Numbered from the stretch's first letter, positions 26,533 to 36,112 are shown. The stretch: 64,000 bases of DNA from CAISKJ01 sp046351555 (GCA_046351555.1 JAXLYI010000023.1:124001-188000), one strand, 5' to 3'. Made by a program: numbers and translations. The notes: a model not told the origin generated them from the sequence alone.

Positions 26533-27393
26533 CTACGGCGTGGGTCCGCACGCGGCCGGATCCGTCAGTGGGTCCCACGGCGGCTCCGGGAGCGTGACCA
26601 TCCAACGGCGCCTCACCGGTGGGGGCACCCGTCGATCGAGCGCGTGGTAGGAGAGTGCCGCGTAGGGGGAGTTCTTGCGCAGCAGCGCGCGGCAGGTTTT
26701 GTCCCACACGCAGAAGACCTCCTTGGCGTCGCCCAGACGAATGGCCGCCTTGAGCAAGTCGACGCGTGGCTCCACTGCGAGGGCAACATGTACGTGATAT
26801 TGGTCGACGATGCCGGGGCGCTTTTTCATGCCGTCGAGGCCGAGCACCTCGATGGTCTTCTCGCCGATTTCGCTGCCCGGGACGGGGCGCGCGCGCCATC
26901 TGCCGGAGCGATCCTGTTCGAAGCGGAGGTGGTGGAAGGGGTTGACCGCGCACGGATCGATCAAGAGGGCCACCTCGTTTCCCGGAGGTTCCTCCTCGGG
27001 GGCGAGCGGCGTGCATCCGTGACGGAGCGGGAATTGCGTACCCTTCACGTTGTTACATTCCGTGCAGAGCAGCATGAGATTGGCCCATGTCCAAGCGAGC
27101 CACCAGTAGCCGTCGCGGAGCATGGAAGGCCCACGGCTGGCCCGCTGCTTCGGACGGTAGTGCTCGATAGGGTCGTACTTGCCAAGCGGCCGTTCGCAGC
27201 ACCAGCACTTGTTACCAACGATGACTCGTAGCGCCTCCTTTGCGACGTCGTAGCTCGTGAACAAGGTCTTCTCCGGCGGCCTCGGCCCCGGCCCGGTCTG
27301 TGCGGCGACGAGGGCGCGGAGCTTCGGGAGCTGCTCGGCGCGCGCCGCCGCGAGCGTCGGCGGCTCCTGGGGCGGGCGCACGACGCGGATCAC
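26533..27393 (-). CDS. HNH endonuclease of a Septu-like (PtuB-type) defence pair
   Basis: The 286-residue protein contains an HNH fold of the TIGR02646/PtuB kind. It shows a zinc knuckle Cys63/Cys66 (KCWCCERPLGKYDPIEHYRPK, with Glu77-His78 as the start of the catalytic motif), then WANLMLLCTECNNVKG with Asn105 and a second Cys110-x2-Cys113 pair. A C-terminal half of about 150 residues is longer than in minimal PtuB proteins and is not recognised. The start GTG 27393 overlaps the stop of the upstream ATPase gene by four bases (GTGA), so the nuclease is translated in stoichiometric coupling with it. In Septu, an ATPase and an HNH protein together protect against phage by cleaving nucleic acid. 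That role here is inferred. Confidence 0.82.
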   Translation of the reverse strand: MIRVVRPPQEPPTLAAARAEQLPKLRALVAAQTGPGPRPPEKTLFTSYDVAKEALRVIVGNKCWCCERPLGKYDPIEHYRPKQRASRGPSMLRDGYWWLAWTWANLMLLCTECNNVKGTQFPLRHGCTPLAPEEEPPGNEVALLIDPCAVNPFHHLRFEQDRSGRWRARPVPGSEIGEKTIEVLGLDGMKKRPGIVDQYHVHVALAVEPRVDLLKAAIRLGDAKEVFCVWDKTCRALLRKNSPYAALSYHALDRRVPPPVRRRWMVTLPEPPWDPLTDPAACGPTP

Positions 27394-30155
27394 GGCGCGT
27401 CTCCCGATGCGGTGCGCGGCTCGGGCTCCCAGCCCGGGTCGACGTCGGCCTCCCGGAGCTTCGTGCGCAGCGCCTGCATGCGCGCCTCCTCCGCGTCGTC
27501 GCGGTCGGGGTTGCTCGCCAGGAAGGAGTACTCCTGAAAGGCGCTCCCGAGCTCGGAGGGGTAGAGCCCGTGGATGCCGAAGAAGTGGTCGTAGATCTCG
27601 CTCCCGGTCTTGAGGGCCGGCGCGACGGGCGCGGGGCGGTGGCGGAGGTGACCCGTCTCGTCGAGCGCGAGCATCACGATCTCGTGCTGCTTCAGCCCTG
27701 GGAGCACCATCGGCGAGTGGGTCGTCGCGACGAATTGCATCCGAGGGAACACCGCCCGCAGCGCCGGCACGAGCCCGGCCTGCCAGCGGGGGTGGAGGTG
27801 GAGGTCGATCTCGTCGATGAGCACGAGGCCCGCCATCTGCTCAGGCGGGACGACGCGGCCCGCTTCGAGGGCGAACTGGCCGATGACGTCGGCGACCCAC
27901 GCGATGGTCGACTGGTAGCCGGCGGAGAGCCAGCCGGCTGGGAGCTCCAGGCGCTCGTCGCCGAGGCGCAGCACGAAGCGGTCGGCGTCGGCGAGCTCCG
28001 GGCTGTTGCGCGCGACGGCGGCGCCGCGGAGCTCGATGGCCTCGATGTGGAGGGAGGCGTCGGCGGGGAGGATCCCGGGGCGCCGCCCGTCCCCGACGAG
28101 CGCCTGGAAGAGCGCCGCGGCGTAGTCGCGGGCGGCCTCGCGGCCGAAGAGGTCGGCGAGCGCGTCGGCGAACCCGGTGGCGAGCGGCGGCTCGGCGCTG
28201 AAGAGCGAGCGGACGCGGTCGACGGCGCGGCGGCCGGGCTCGCGCTGGACGCGCGCCCGCGGGAGCATGCGGCCGACGCCGTAGCCCGCGACGAACCAGC
28301 AGGGCAGGTCCTGCGCCCGTGCGGCGTCGAGCATCCCCTCGAAGTGACCGCCCGGTACGACGAGCTCGTTCTCCCCGAGGAACTCCTTCCACTGTGCGGG
28401 CGCGTGGAGGCTCGCGCGGAGGGTGAGGGTCTGGTCGCTGGTGTCGCCGGGTTTGCGCGCGACGTCGAACCCCGCCGCGATGCCGCACTCCAGCGTCGGC
28501 GCGTCGGGGCCGTGGCCGTTGGGGGCTTTGCGGCGGTCGAAGAATGCGGCGGCGTTTTCGGCGAGGAGGTTGGCGCCCGCAGTGCCGCTCGCGGCGAGTG
28601 CGATGGCCTGAAGGAGGGTGGTCTTGCCGTGGCCGTTCTCCGCCACGACGAGCGTGAAGGGGCGCGGGGCGCCGTCGTGGGTGAAGTCGATGGGCTCGTC
28701 GTCGAAGAGGCGCAGGTTGGAGAGTCGAAGCGAGCGGAGTGAGATGGCGAAGGTCGCCGGGTCGTAGTCGGCCGCGGTCGTGTTGATGTGTGGGCGACGA
28801 TGAGGGATGTTGCGCGCCGCTTCTTGCACCTCGGGCATGTCGCGGACGGCGGGGTGCACGTCCCACCATTCTTCGCTGTCGGCGTAGAAGTGCACTGCTC
28901 CAACGCTGATCAAGCGGGCGATCAGATCGCGCTCCCCCTCGTTTTCGGCCCTCAAAGTCGCGGTCTGCTGAACCCTCGCGAGGAGGTCGATCGCGCGGTC
29001 TCCCTCGAAGTGAGCCGACTGCCGGACGGCATCCCCGCGGCGATGGATCGTCCGACGCAAGGCAACCTCAGAGATCGGGCGATCGTCGCCATTGCATTCG
29101 AGAAGCACGTCCCTTAGCAGTGATACGAGTGCTCTCGGGCTGCCTCCGGAAGCTGCGGTGAGCGCCTCGATCGAGACGTCGACCCGGCCCTCGCCAAAGA
29201 GTAGAGCGAGTTCGGCCAGAGGAATGCGCCGCTCGATGAGTTCGCGCAGTGCGTCGTAACCCGGGGCGTGGCGCGCCCCGTCCACGGAGCGGAGCCTCAC
29301 CAACGGGAGCCTTACCAGGGGAAGCAGCATCTGCCGCAACGCCAGGTCCGGTGGGATCGTGAAAAGCGTGGGGATGGGGAGCTCGACGAACGAGCTGCGA
29401 AAGAATCGCTCCACACTGTCGATGACAGCACGCCGCTCGTGGCCGCCGCCCCAGAGATGATCGAGGGAGTCGACCACAGCCACCAGCCCCAACCTGCCCA
29501 GCGCTACCGCTCGCTGTGAGAGGCCAAACAATGCGTCTCGGACCTGCTGGAGGAACGCGGCCCGGTGGTCTTCGATCGCGCTCCTCACCTTGTCTCGGAG
29601 AAGCGTACGTGTCTGGAACTCTTTGCTCAGACGTGGCCCCGCGCCAAGCATGACTTTCGGGCTGATAGAGAGGGAAGGTTCCCCCGCAAGCGTGACCTCT
29701 GTCGTGGCCATCCACTGGAGCAGTCGCTGCATGAAACCCTGCGCACCCGCCACGTCCGGGTCACGCGCCTCCGCGGTGAGCACCGCGCGTTCGGCTTCGT
29801 ACGACACGGCCACCAGCACGTCCGCCGGGTCGAGAGGGCCAGCCATATCGATGTAGTTGTCGAGGTCGACCCGCACCGCGAGGTGGCCGTCTTCCTCGAG
29901 GAGAGCGACAAGCCGTTGGAGCTCAGTCGTCTTGCCGCTCCCGCGAAGCCCCGAAAGCAAGAGGGGTTGAGGAGCCTGGTCGCCGAAGCGCATTCGCCGA
30001 CGAATGAACTCGACCGAACGATCGCTACGCGGCGTCTCCCCCTCAGTGCCGACAGCGCGGTCGAAATCGACCCAGCGCGGGTCGCCCGGCCCCAGTGGCT
30101 CCATCGGATCACACGCCATGTAGAGCGCGCGGAGTCTGTCTTCGCCAGGCGGCAT
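27390..30155 (-). CDS. Double-ATPase: N-terminal STAND/AAA module fused to SMC/PtuA-like ABC ATPase
   Basis: The 921-residue protein holds two nucleotide-binding modules. The first (about 20-360) has Walker A GLRGSGKTTE at 69-78, a Walker B-like LVAVVDSLDHLWG near 225-236 and GGSPRALVSLL near 336, the pattern of AAA_16/STAND-type regulators. The second (about 470-830) resembles PtuA/OLD/SMC-like ATPases: ISLRSLRLSNLRLFD lead-in, Walker A AENGHGKTT (505-513), a signature-like LSAGYQS near 743, Walker B LVLIDEIDLHLHP (776-788) and the H-loop ATTHSP near 810. ATG 30155 is preferred over GTG 30200 because the family-like LRALYMACDP follows closely. It is coupled to the HNH gene. Known PtuA proteins are about half this size. 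Confidence 0.85.
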   Translation of the reverse strand: MPPGEDRLRALYMACDPMEPLGPGDPRWVDFDRAVGTEGETPRSDRSVEFIRRRMRFGDQAPQPLLLSGLRGSGKTTELQRLVALLEEDGHLAVRVDLDNYIDMAGPLDPADVLVAVSYEAERAVLTAEARDPDVAGAQGFMQRLLQWMATTEVTLAGEPSLSISPKVMLGAGPRLSKEFQTRTLLRDKVRSAIEDHRAAFLQQVRDALFGLSQRAVALGRLGLVAVVDSLDHLWGGGHERRAVIDSVERFFRSSFVELPIPTLFTIPPDLALRQMLLPLVRLPLVRLRSVDGARHAPGYDALRELIERRIPLAELALLFGEGRVDVSIEALTAASGGSPRALVSLLRDVLLECNGDDRPISEVALRRTIHRRGDAVRQSAHFEGDRAIDLLARVQQTATLRAENEGERDLIARLISVGAVHFYADSEEWWDVHPAVRDMPEVQEAARNIPHRRPHINTTAADYDPATFAISLRSLRLSNLRLFDDEPIDFTHDGAPRPFTLVVAENGHGKTTLLQAIALAASGTAGANLLAENAAAFFDRRKAPNGHGPDAPTLECGIAAGFDVARKPGDTSDQTLTLRASLHAPAQWKEFLGENELVVPGGHFEGMLDAARAQDLPCWFVAGYGVGRMLPRARVQREPGRRAVDRVRSLFSAEPPLATGFADALADLFGREAARDYAAALFQALVGDGRRPGILPADASLHIEAIELRGAAVARNSPELADADRFVLRLGDERLELPAGWLSAGYQSTIAWVADVIGQFALEAGRVVPPEQMAGLVLIDEIDLHLHPRWQAGLVPALRAVFPRMQFVATTHSPMVLPGLKQHEIVMLALDETGHLRHRPAPVAPALKTGSEIYDHFFGIHGLYPSELGSAFQEYSFLASNPDRDDAEEARMQALRTKLREADVDPGWEPEPRTASGDAP

Positions 30156-30372
30156 CGAGGCCGCGACCGTATCACGCCGCGCGCCCCAATCGCAGCCCAC
30201 GCACCGCGCCCCCTCCGCATCCTGTTCACGCCGCCCCGGACAGCGCCCTGACCACTGCGCGCATTCTCAGCCCCGCCCTGCCGCTGTGCACATTCGCGCA
30301 GGCGACGGTTGCGGTCGGGCCGCGGCTTCCGTATGGGACGTCGGTGACGCACCCGCGTCGGAGGACCCGCCC

Positions 30373-32403
30373 GTGAGCCGCCACGCCCGCCTCGTCGTCT
30401 GCGCCCTCCTCGCGCTCGGATGCGCCGCCGACCCCGCCGACGTCGAGCCCGACGACGCGTCCGCCCCGGCGCCCGACACCGTCGCGCCCGACGACAGCGG
30501 CCCCCTCTTCTCCGACGTCGCGCGCCCCGACGTCGCGCGCCCCGACGTCGCCTCGCCGACGCCGGGCTCGGAGCTCTGCAACAACGCGCTCGACGACGAC
30601 GGCGACGGCCGCGTCGACGACGGCTGCCCGTGCGTGCCCGGCTCGACGCAGCGCTGCTACGGCGGGCGCCCCGCCCAGGCCGGCGTCGGCGCCTGCACGC
30701 TCGGCGTGATGCGCTGCAACGGGACGGGGGAGTTCGGCACCTGGGGCGAGTGCGCCGGCTGGCGCGCGCCCGCGGGCGACGCCTGCGACGGCGTCGACAA
30801 CGACTGCGACGGCCGCGCCGACAACAACTGCGTCTGCCGCATCGGCGACCGCGGGAGCTGTTACACCGGGCCCCTCGGCACCGTCGGCGTCGGCGCGTGC
30901 CGCCCGGGCACCCGCACGTGCTCGCCGTGGGCGACGGGCTACGGCTCGATCTGGTCGATCTGCACGGGCGAGGTGCGCCCCGCGCGCGACGTGTGCGACG
31001 GCGTCGACAACGACTGCAACGGCACCGTCGACGACGGCTGCGCCTGCACGCCCGGCTCGTCGCGCGCCTGCTACGGCGGCCCCGCCGGCACGATGAACGT
31101 CGGCGCCTGCCGCGGCGGCCGCCAGTCGTGCGCGATGACCTCCACCACGCCCGCCTGGGGCGCGTGCGCGGGCCAGACGCTCCCGCGCCCCGAGGTGTGC
31201 GGCGACGGGGCGGACAACGACTGCAACGGCCGCGTCGACGACGGCTGCGAGTGCACCCTCGGCATGACCCGCGCGTGCTACGGCGGCCCCGCCGGGACGC
31301 AGCGCGTGGGCGCCTGCCGCGACGGATCGCAGCCCTGCGTCGCCAACCCCGCCGGCGGGACGCAGTGGGGCCCCTGCGCGGGCTGGACGGGCCCGGCCGC
31401 GGAGGTGTGCGACGGCGCCGACAACGACTGCAACCGCACCGTCGACGAGGGCTGCGCGTGCCGCCCCGGCGCGACCCAGAGCTGCTACACCGGCCCCGCC
31501 GGCACCGCGGGGCGCGGGATCTGCCTCGCGGGCGCGCAGACCTGCGTGGCCGGGCCGCGCGGCGTCGGCTCGGCGTGGTCGGCCTGCGCGGGGCAGGTGC
31601 TGCCGATGACGGAGACGTGCAACCGCGCCGACGACGACTGCGACGGGGCGCCCGACGACGGGCTCTCGTGCAGCGGGCCGACGGTGACGTGCCCGCCGCC
31701 GCAGACGGCCCCCGCGGGGACGCCCGTCACCCTCACGGCCACGAGCTCGTCGCCGGGGACGTACCTCTGGGACGTGGTGTCGCCGCCGGGCGCGCTGGTC
31801 ACCTTCGGGTCGGCGGCGGCGCTGTCGACGACATTCACGTCGGTGATCGTGGGGACGTACGCGGTGCGGTTCACCGCGACCGACGCGATGGGGCGCGCGG
31901 CGTCGTGCATGACGACCGTGACGATGCAGGGCCACGGGCTCCGCGTCGAGATGACGTGGGACACCGACGGCAACGACCTCGACCTCCACGTGCACAACGC
32001 CGCGGCGGCCGCGTGGTTCGACGCGACCAACGACTGCTACTTCCGCAACCGCCGGCCGGCGTGGGACGCCGCGGGCACGGCCGACGACCCCGCGCTCGAC
32101 ACCGACGACACCAACGGCCGCGGCCCGGAGAACATCCGCGTCGACGCGCCGCCCACCTCGCAGGAGTACTCCGTCGGCGTCCACTACTGGGCGGGCACGG
32201 TGCCGAGCAACGCCACCGTGCGGATCTACTGCGGCGATCAGCTCGCGGCGCCGGCCTTCGTCCGCTCGCTCCAGGGCGGCGACGGGATGACCAACGACTT
32301 CTGGCGCGTCGCGCGCGTCCGCTTCACCAGCGCGTCGGCGTGCACGGTGACGCCCGTCAACGACGTCGTCGCGACGAGCGCCGCGCGCGCGGGCTCGCCG
32401 TAG
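30373..32403 (+). CDS. Lipoprotein with MopE-like DGxDNDCDG repeats
   Basis: The 676-residue protein starts at GTG 30373 (GGAGG 8-10 bases upstream) with a signal ending LLALGC. An Asp/Pro/Val tether with DVARPDVARPDVA follows. Residues about 65-440 hold seven units of the Pfam MopE-type putative metal-binding motif, such as LCNNALDDDGDGRVDDGC, CDGVDNDCDGRADNNC and CDGADNDCNRTVDEGC. Each is followed by a Cys-rich block with CYGGPAGT or CYTGPAGT. After about residue 445 come a PKD-like beta domain (SSPGTYLWDVVSPPG) and a C-terminal domain with DTDGNDLDLHVHN. The Asp/Asn-rich loops are likely calcium sites. Probably surface-displayed; partner unknown. Divergent from the ATPase gene. Confidence 0.85.
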   Translation: MSRHARLVVCALLALGCAADPADVEPDDASAPAPDTVAPDDSGPLFSDVARPDVARPDVASPTPGSELCNNALDDDGDGRVDDGCPCVPGSTQRCYGGRPAQAGVGACTLGVMRCNGTGEFGTWGECAGWRAPAGDACDGVDNDCDGRADNNCVCRIGDRGSCYTGPLGTVGVGACRPGTRTCSPWATGYGSIWSICTGEVRPARDVCDGVDNDCNGTVDDGCACTPGSSRACYGGPAGTMNVGACRGGRQSCAMTSTTPAWGACAGQTLPRPEVCGDGADNDCNGRVDDGCECTLGMTRACYGGPAGTQRVGACRDGSQPCVANPAGGTQWGPCAGWTGPAAEVCDGADNDCNRTVDEGCACRPGATQSCYTGPAGTAGRGICLAGAQTCVAGPRGVGSAWSACAGQVLPMTETCNRADDDCDGAPDDGLSCSGPTVTCPPPQTAPAGTPVTLTATSSSPGTYLWDVVSPPGALVTFGSAAALSTTFTSVIVGTYAVRFTATDAMGRAASCMTTVTMQGHGLRVEMTWDTDGNDLDLHVHNAAAAAWFDATNDCYFRNRRPAWDAAGTADDPALDTDDTNGRGPENIRVDAPPTSQEYSVGVHYWAGTVPSNATVRIYCGDQLAAPAFVRSLQGGDGMTNDFWRVARVRFTSASACTVTPVNDVVATSAARAGSP

Positions 32404-32407
32404 CAAG

Positions 32408-33316
32408 TCACCCCTTGCGGCGCAGGCGCTTCGCCGCCAGCACGAGAGCGAGCGCGAGGGCCCCGGCCGCGACCCCGAACGCGCCCTCCAGCGCCGCCGA
32501 GACGAGCCCGCGCAACAGCCCGCCGCCCGCCGCGCCGGCGAGGCCCTTGATCGCGCGCTCGACCGGGCCGACCCCGTGCGCGAGGATGCCGCCCCCCACC
32601 AGGAACATCGCCGCCGTCCCCGCGACCGAGAGGAGCTTCATGAGCCGCGGCGCGGCGGCGAGGACGGCGCCGCCGATCGCGCGCGCGGCGGCCGAGGGGC
32701 GGCGGCGGAGGGCGAGGCCGAGGTCGTCGAGCTTCACGATCGCGGCGACGAGGCCGTAGACGCCCACCGTCATCAGCGCGGAGACGGCGACGAGCACGGC
32801 CACGCGCGTGCCGAAGGGCGCCGCCGCGACGCTGGCGAGCGAGATGGTGATGATCTCCGCCGAGAGGATGAAGTCCGTGCGGATTGCGCCGCGGATCTTC
32901 TCGCGTTCGAAGGCGACGAGGTCGACGGCGGGGTCGGAGAGGGCGCGGCGGGCGGCGTCGTCTTCGGCGCCGGCCTCCGCGGGGTGGAGCGCGCGGTGGG
33001 CGAGCTTCTCGACGCCCTCGTAGCAGAGGTAGAGCCCGCCGAGCATCAGCGCGGGCGTGACGGCCCACGGCGCGAGCGCGCTCAAGGCGAGGGCCGCGGG
33101 CACGAGCACGGCCTTGTTGCGCGCCGACCCCTTCGCGACGGCCCACACCACGGGGAGCTCCCGGGCGGCTTCGACGCCGGCCACCTGCTGGGCGTTGAGC
33201 GCGAGGTCGTCGCCGAGGACGCCGGCGGTCTTCTTCGCGGCGACCTTGGTGAGGGTGGCGACGTCGTCGAGGAGGAGCGTGAGGTCGTCGAGGAGGGCGA
33301 ACAGGCTGGTGGGCAT
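32408..33316 (-). CDS. DUF808 (YedI-type) inner-membrane protein
   Basis: The 302-residue protein begins MPTSLFALLDDLTLLLDDVATL and contains the well-conserved AAKKTAGVLGDDLALNAQQV and FILSAEIITISL stretches of the DUF808/YedI family, with about five or six hydrophobic segments. The biochemical role of this family is not known; a stress-related membrane function is only guessed in the literature as far as I recall. The ATG at 33316 fits the family N-terminus. It is convergent with the MopE-like gene, separated by four bases. Confidence 0.88.
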   Translation of the reverse strand: MPTSLFALLDDLTLLLDDVATLTKVAAKKTAGVLGDDLALNAQQVAGVEAARELPVVWAVAKGSARNKAVLVPAALALSALAPWAVTPALMLGGLYLCYEGVEKLAHRALHPAEAGAEDDAARRALSDPAVDLVAFEREKIRGAIRTDFILSAEIITISLASVAAAPFGTRVAVLVAVSALMTVGVYGLVAAIVKLDDLGLALRRRPSAAARAIGGAVLAAAPRLMKLLSVAGTAAMFLVGGGILAHGVGPVERAIKGLAGAAGGGLLRGLVSAALEGAFGVAAGALALALVLAAKRLRRKG

Positions 33317-33381
33317 CGTCGGCGGCTTTTGTAGGGCCGACCAGGCCGATGCGGGAGCGTCGCGCCGCCCGCCCCGGCGCG

Positions 33382-33987
33382 TCAGCGGGGGCCGGCCGAG
33401 GGCGGGTACTGCTGCTGCTGCTGGTACTGCGGGTACACCGGCGGGGCCTGCTGCGGGCCGACGAGCGCCTCGGTGTGCTGGCGGTAGCCGCCCACCATGG
33501 CGCTGGGGCCCTGCAGGATCAGCTCGCGGAGGATCCCCACGACGCGGCGGGCCTCGTTCTCGTTGATCTCCTGCCCCTCGATGACCGAGCGCTTGAACGC
33601 GATGCCGCTGACCACGCTCCCGACCTCGACGACGCCGACCGTCAGCTTCTTGTTGAGGAAGTAGTAGAGCGGCCCGAGGATCAGCCCGATGAAAAAGACG
33701 GACGTGAACAGCACGCCCAGGAGGATCGCCTCGCGCCAGGGCTTGTTGTAGCCGAAGTAGGACGAGCTGACCTTCGACAGTGGGATGACCCGCTCTTCGA
33801 AGCCGGCGAGCGACCCCTGCTCGATGTAGACGTTCCGCGCGTCGACCCGGAAGCGGGTCGTCGCGTCAATCCCGATCGCCGCGAGCAGGTAGGAGAGCAG
33901 GCCCTCCTCGCGGCCGACGATCGAGACGAAGTTGCCGTACTGGTCGGGGACGGTGTTCGCGTACCAACTCTTGATCACCAGCGCCAT
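33382..33987 (-). CDS. Membrane protein with PH-like surround and Gln/Pro-rich tail, unknown
   Basis: The 201-residue protein has an N-terminal soluble part (1-85) that could be half of a PH-like beta domain (TTRFRVDARNVYIEQGSL...VIPLSKVSS). It has one hydrophobic hairpin (about 88-112, EAILLGVLFTSVFFIGLIL), a second soluble beta/alpha stretch and a Gln/Pro/Tyr-rich C-terminal tail (YPQYQQQQQYPP). ATG 33987 has a strong GGAGG five bases upstream. I do not recognise a named family. No functional link to neighbours is visible. Confidence 0.65.
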   Translation of the reverse strand: MALVIKSWYANTVPDQYGNFVSIVGREEGLLSYLLAAIGIDATTRFRVDARNVYIEQGSLAGFEERVIPLSKVSSSYFGYNKPWREAILLGVLFTSVFFIGLILGPLYYFLNKKLTVGVVEVGSVVSGIAFKRSVIEGQEINENEARRVVGILRELILQGPSAMVGGYRQHTEALVGPQQAPPVYPQYQQQQQYPPSAGPR

Positions 33988-34070
33988 GATGCCCTCCGTG
34001 GATGCCTTGCGAGACGTTGGCACGTTAGACGCCGGCCCGCGGCGCGCGCAAGGCATTTGCGGCCTCGGCG

Positions 34071-34451
34071 CTAGACGTCGGCGAGCACCCCGGCGAGGCG
34101 GAGCGCCCACACGGCCGTCAGGGCGAGGGCGAGCGCCGTGAGGGCCGCGCGGGTGAAGCGGCCCCACAGAGGGTGCCCCTCGGGGAGCGCGGCCGCGAGC
34201 GCGACGGCGGCGGCGGCCAGCGCGGCGCCGGGGAGCGCGGCGGGGTTGTAGCGCAGCGAGGCCGCGACGTCGCCGCGGAGGAGGGCGAGGACGGCGCGGG
34301 TCATCCCGCAGCCAGGGCAGGGGCGGCGCAGGACGATCCGCGACAGGCAGGTGCTGAACGGGAGCAGGGCGAGGGCGGCGCACGCGGCCCCCACCACGGC
34401 GGCGGCGCGGAGCCGTTGGAGGCGGGGCCGGAGGCTCGCCACGTCGCTCAC
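34071..34451 (-). CDS. DUF2752 membrane protein
   Basis: The 126-residue protein has three hydrophobic segments and the diagnostic CPGCGMTRAVLALLRGD motif (about 44-60) of DUF2752, a family of small membrane proteins of unknown role. The start GTG 34451 overlaps the stop of the glycosidase gene (GTGA), so the two are coupled; there is no obvious reason for that pairing. Confidence 0.85.
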   Translation of the reverse strand: MSDVASLRPRLQRLRAAAVVGAACAALALLPFSTCLSRIVLRRPCPGCGMTRAVLALLRGDVAASLRYNPAALPGAALAAAAVALAAALPEGHPLWGRFTRAALTALALALTAVWALRLAGVLADV

Positions 34452-35971
34452 CCCTCACCGAAGGCGCTGACGAGGGCGGCGCGGAGGGACTCGTCGTCGG
34501 GCGCGCGGAGGGCGCGCGCGATGCGGCCGTAGGCGCCGGCGACGTCCTCGCCCGCGGCGTCGCGGTCGCTCCACGAGCCGTCGTCGCGGAGCGCGAAGAT
34601 CCCGAAGCGCGGCGCCCAGCGCCCGAGCTCGTAGTTGTCGACGAGCGTCCAGTGGCAGTAGGCGCGGACGGGGAGGTCTTCGACGACGCGCGCGTGGAGC
34701 AGCGCGGAGGCGTACCCGCGGACGAATTCGACGCGCCGCACGCCGTCGGCCCGCGGGGTCGCCGGGGCGCCGCGGTCGCGCCGGACGCACATGCCGTTCT
34801 CGTCGACGTCGATCGGGAGCGCGGGGTCGGGCCAGGCGTACGCGCGCAGGGCCCGCACGAGCGCGTCGGGCTCGGCGCGCCACTCCCACGGCTCGGCGAG
34901 GCGCAACGGGCGGAGCGAGAGCTGCTGCGCGGTGAAGGGGTCGTAGACGTCGATGGCGACGTGGTCGAAGGGCGCGCGCCCGCGGCGCTCGGCGGCCTCG
35001 AGGGCGCGGCGGGTCTGTTCGAATCGCTCGGGGCGCAGGGCGCGGGCGAGGGCGGCGTCGAGGGCGCGCGCGACGAGGGCGCGGCGCGAGCGGGGCTCCC
35101 CCTGGAAGAGCGCGGCGTGGTGCCGGTGGCGGCCCTCGTCGAGCCGGCGCGCGAGGGCGCGGGCGTCGAGGCCGGGCGCGAGCACGTCGAGGCACAGCTT
35201 GCTCAGCGAGTGGAGGTCGAGCACGTTGACGTTGGTGCCGACGTCGGGCGGCGCCCAACCCCGCGCGGCGTAGGCGGCGTGGAGGGCGTCCCAGGCGAGC
35301 GCGTGGCCGGCGAGCAGCGCGTCGAGGCAGCGGACGAGGCGCGCGAAGCCGCCGCGGGGGTTGACGTTCATGGCGGGCGCGCCGTGGGGGAAGACGCCGG
35401 CGCCGTAGCTCGCGAGGGCGAGCATGTTGGGCTCGTTGAGGGTGATGAGCCGTTGGAGGGGTGGGCTCCCGCGGCGCGTGAGGGCCTCGCCGAGGGCGCA
35501 GGCGGCGTCGCGGGCGTAGCGGGCGAAGCGTTCGGGCGCGCCGGGGGTGAGCCAGAAGTCCGGGCCGAGGCGGGCGGGGTGGGTGAAGTGGAGCAGGGTG
35601 ACGATGGGCTCGAGGCCGTGCGCGCGGAGCGTGGCGAGTCGCTCGGCGTAGGCGTCGACGGCGGCGGGGTCGAGCGCGTCATCGTTGTTGGGCGCGAGGC
35701 GGGCCCACTCGACGCCGAGTCGGAAGCGCGTGAGCCCCATCGCGTGTGCGCGCCGGGCGGCCTCGGGGAAGCGGCGCCAGAGGCCCGCGCCGCCGGCGGA
35801 AGGTTCGAGGCGCCCGGACGACTCCCAGGCGAGCCAATGGGTCGACGGGTGGCCGGGTTCATTGAGGTCGCCCTCGCTCTGAAACCCGGAGGTCGCCACG
35901 CCGAACTCCAGCGCGCGCGCCCGGTCGATGCGCGGGTGCGTCGCCCACGCGGGTGGAACAGCGTTGCTCAC
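34448..35971 (-). CDS. Glycoside hydrolase family 1 protein (beta-glucosidase-like)
   Basis: The 507-residue protein follows the GH1 plan: FGVATSGFQSEG near the N-terminus, RFRLGVEWARLAP, the acid/base motif TLNEPN (Glu in the NEP triplet) and the nucleophile motif DVDENG, plus YCHWTLVDNYELGRWAPRFGIF near the C-terminus. Both catalytic glutamates are present, so it should be an active retaining beta-glycosidase; sugar specificity is not determined. No signal peptide, so it is cytoplasmic. Start GTG 35971; its stop overlaps the DUF2752 gene. It is divergent from the pseudokinase gene at 36113. Confidence 0.9.
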   Translation of the reverse strand: MSNAVPPAWATHPRIDRARALEFGVATSGFQSEGDLNEPGHPSTHWLAWESSGRLEPSAGGAGLWRRFPEAARRAHAMGLTRFRLGVEWARLAPNNDDALDPAAVDAYAERLATLRAHGLEPIVTLLHFTHPARLGPDFWLTPGAPERFARYARDAACALGEALTRRGSPPLQRLITLNEPNMLALASYGAGVFPHGAPAMNVNPRGGFARLVRCLDALLAGHALAWDALHAAYAARGWAPPDVGTNVNVLDLHSLSKLCLDVLAPGLDARALARRLDEGRHRHHAALFQGEPRSRRALVARALDAALARALRPERFEQTRRALEAAERRGRAPFDHVAIDVYDPFTAQQLSLRPLRLAEPWEWRAEPDALVRALRAYAWPDPALPIDVDENGMCVRRDRGAPATPRADGVRRVEFVRGYASALLHARVVEDLPVRAYCHWTLVDNYELGRWAPRFGIFALRDDGSWSDRDAAGEDVAGAYGRIARALRAPDDESLRAALVSAFGEG

Positions 35972-36112
35972 GTCGCCGCCACGCCTAGCACGAAGACTGC
36001 GCACGTGCGGCGCCGCGGCGAGAATTCTGCCGACGCCCTCCGGGAGCCGCTGAACCCGGGGCCGGAACGTTGTCCTCCCCGCGCCCGCTGCGGTAGTGTC
36101 GCGGTCATCTCC

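Noticed and set aside
26533..30155. Retron with an ATPase/HNH effector
   Set aside because: No reverse transcriptase gene or msr-msd-like ncRNA is seen on either side; the adjacent array has no such fold that I can identify.
30286..30372. Upstream in-frame ATG for the MopE-like lipoprotein
   Set aside because: It would put 29 unrelated residues before a good lipoprotein signal, while GTG 30373 has a proper ribosome binding site.
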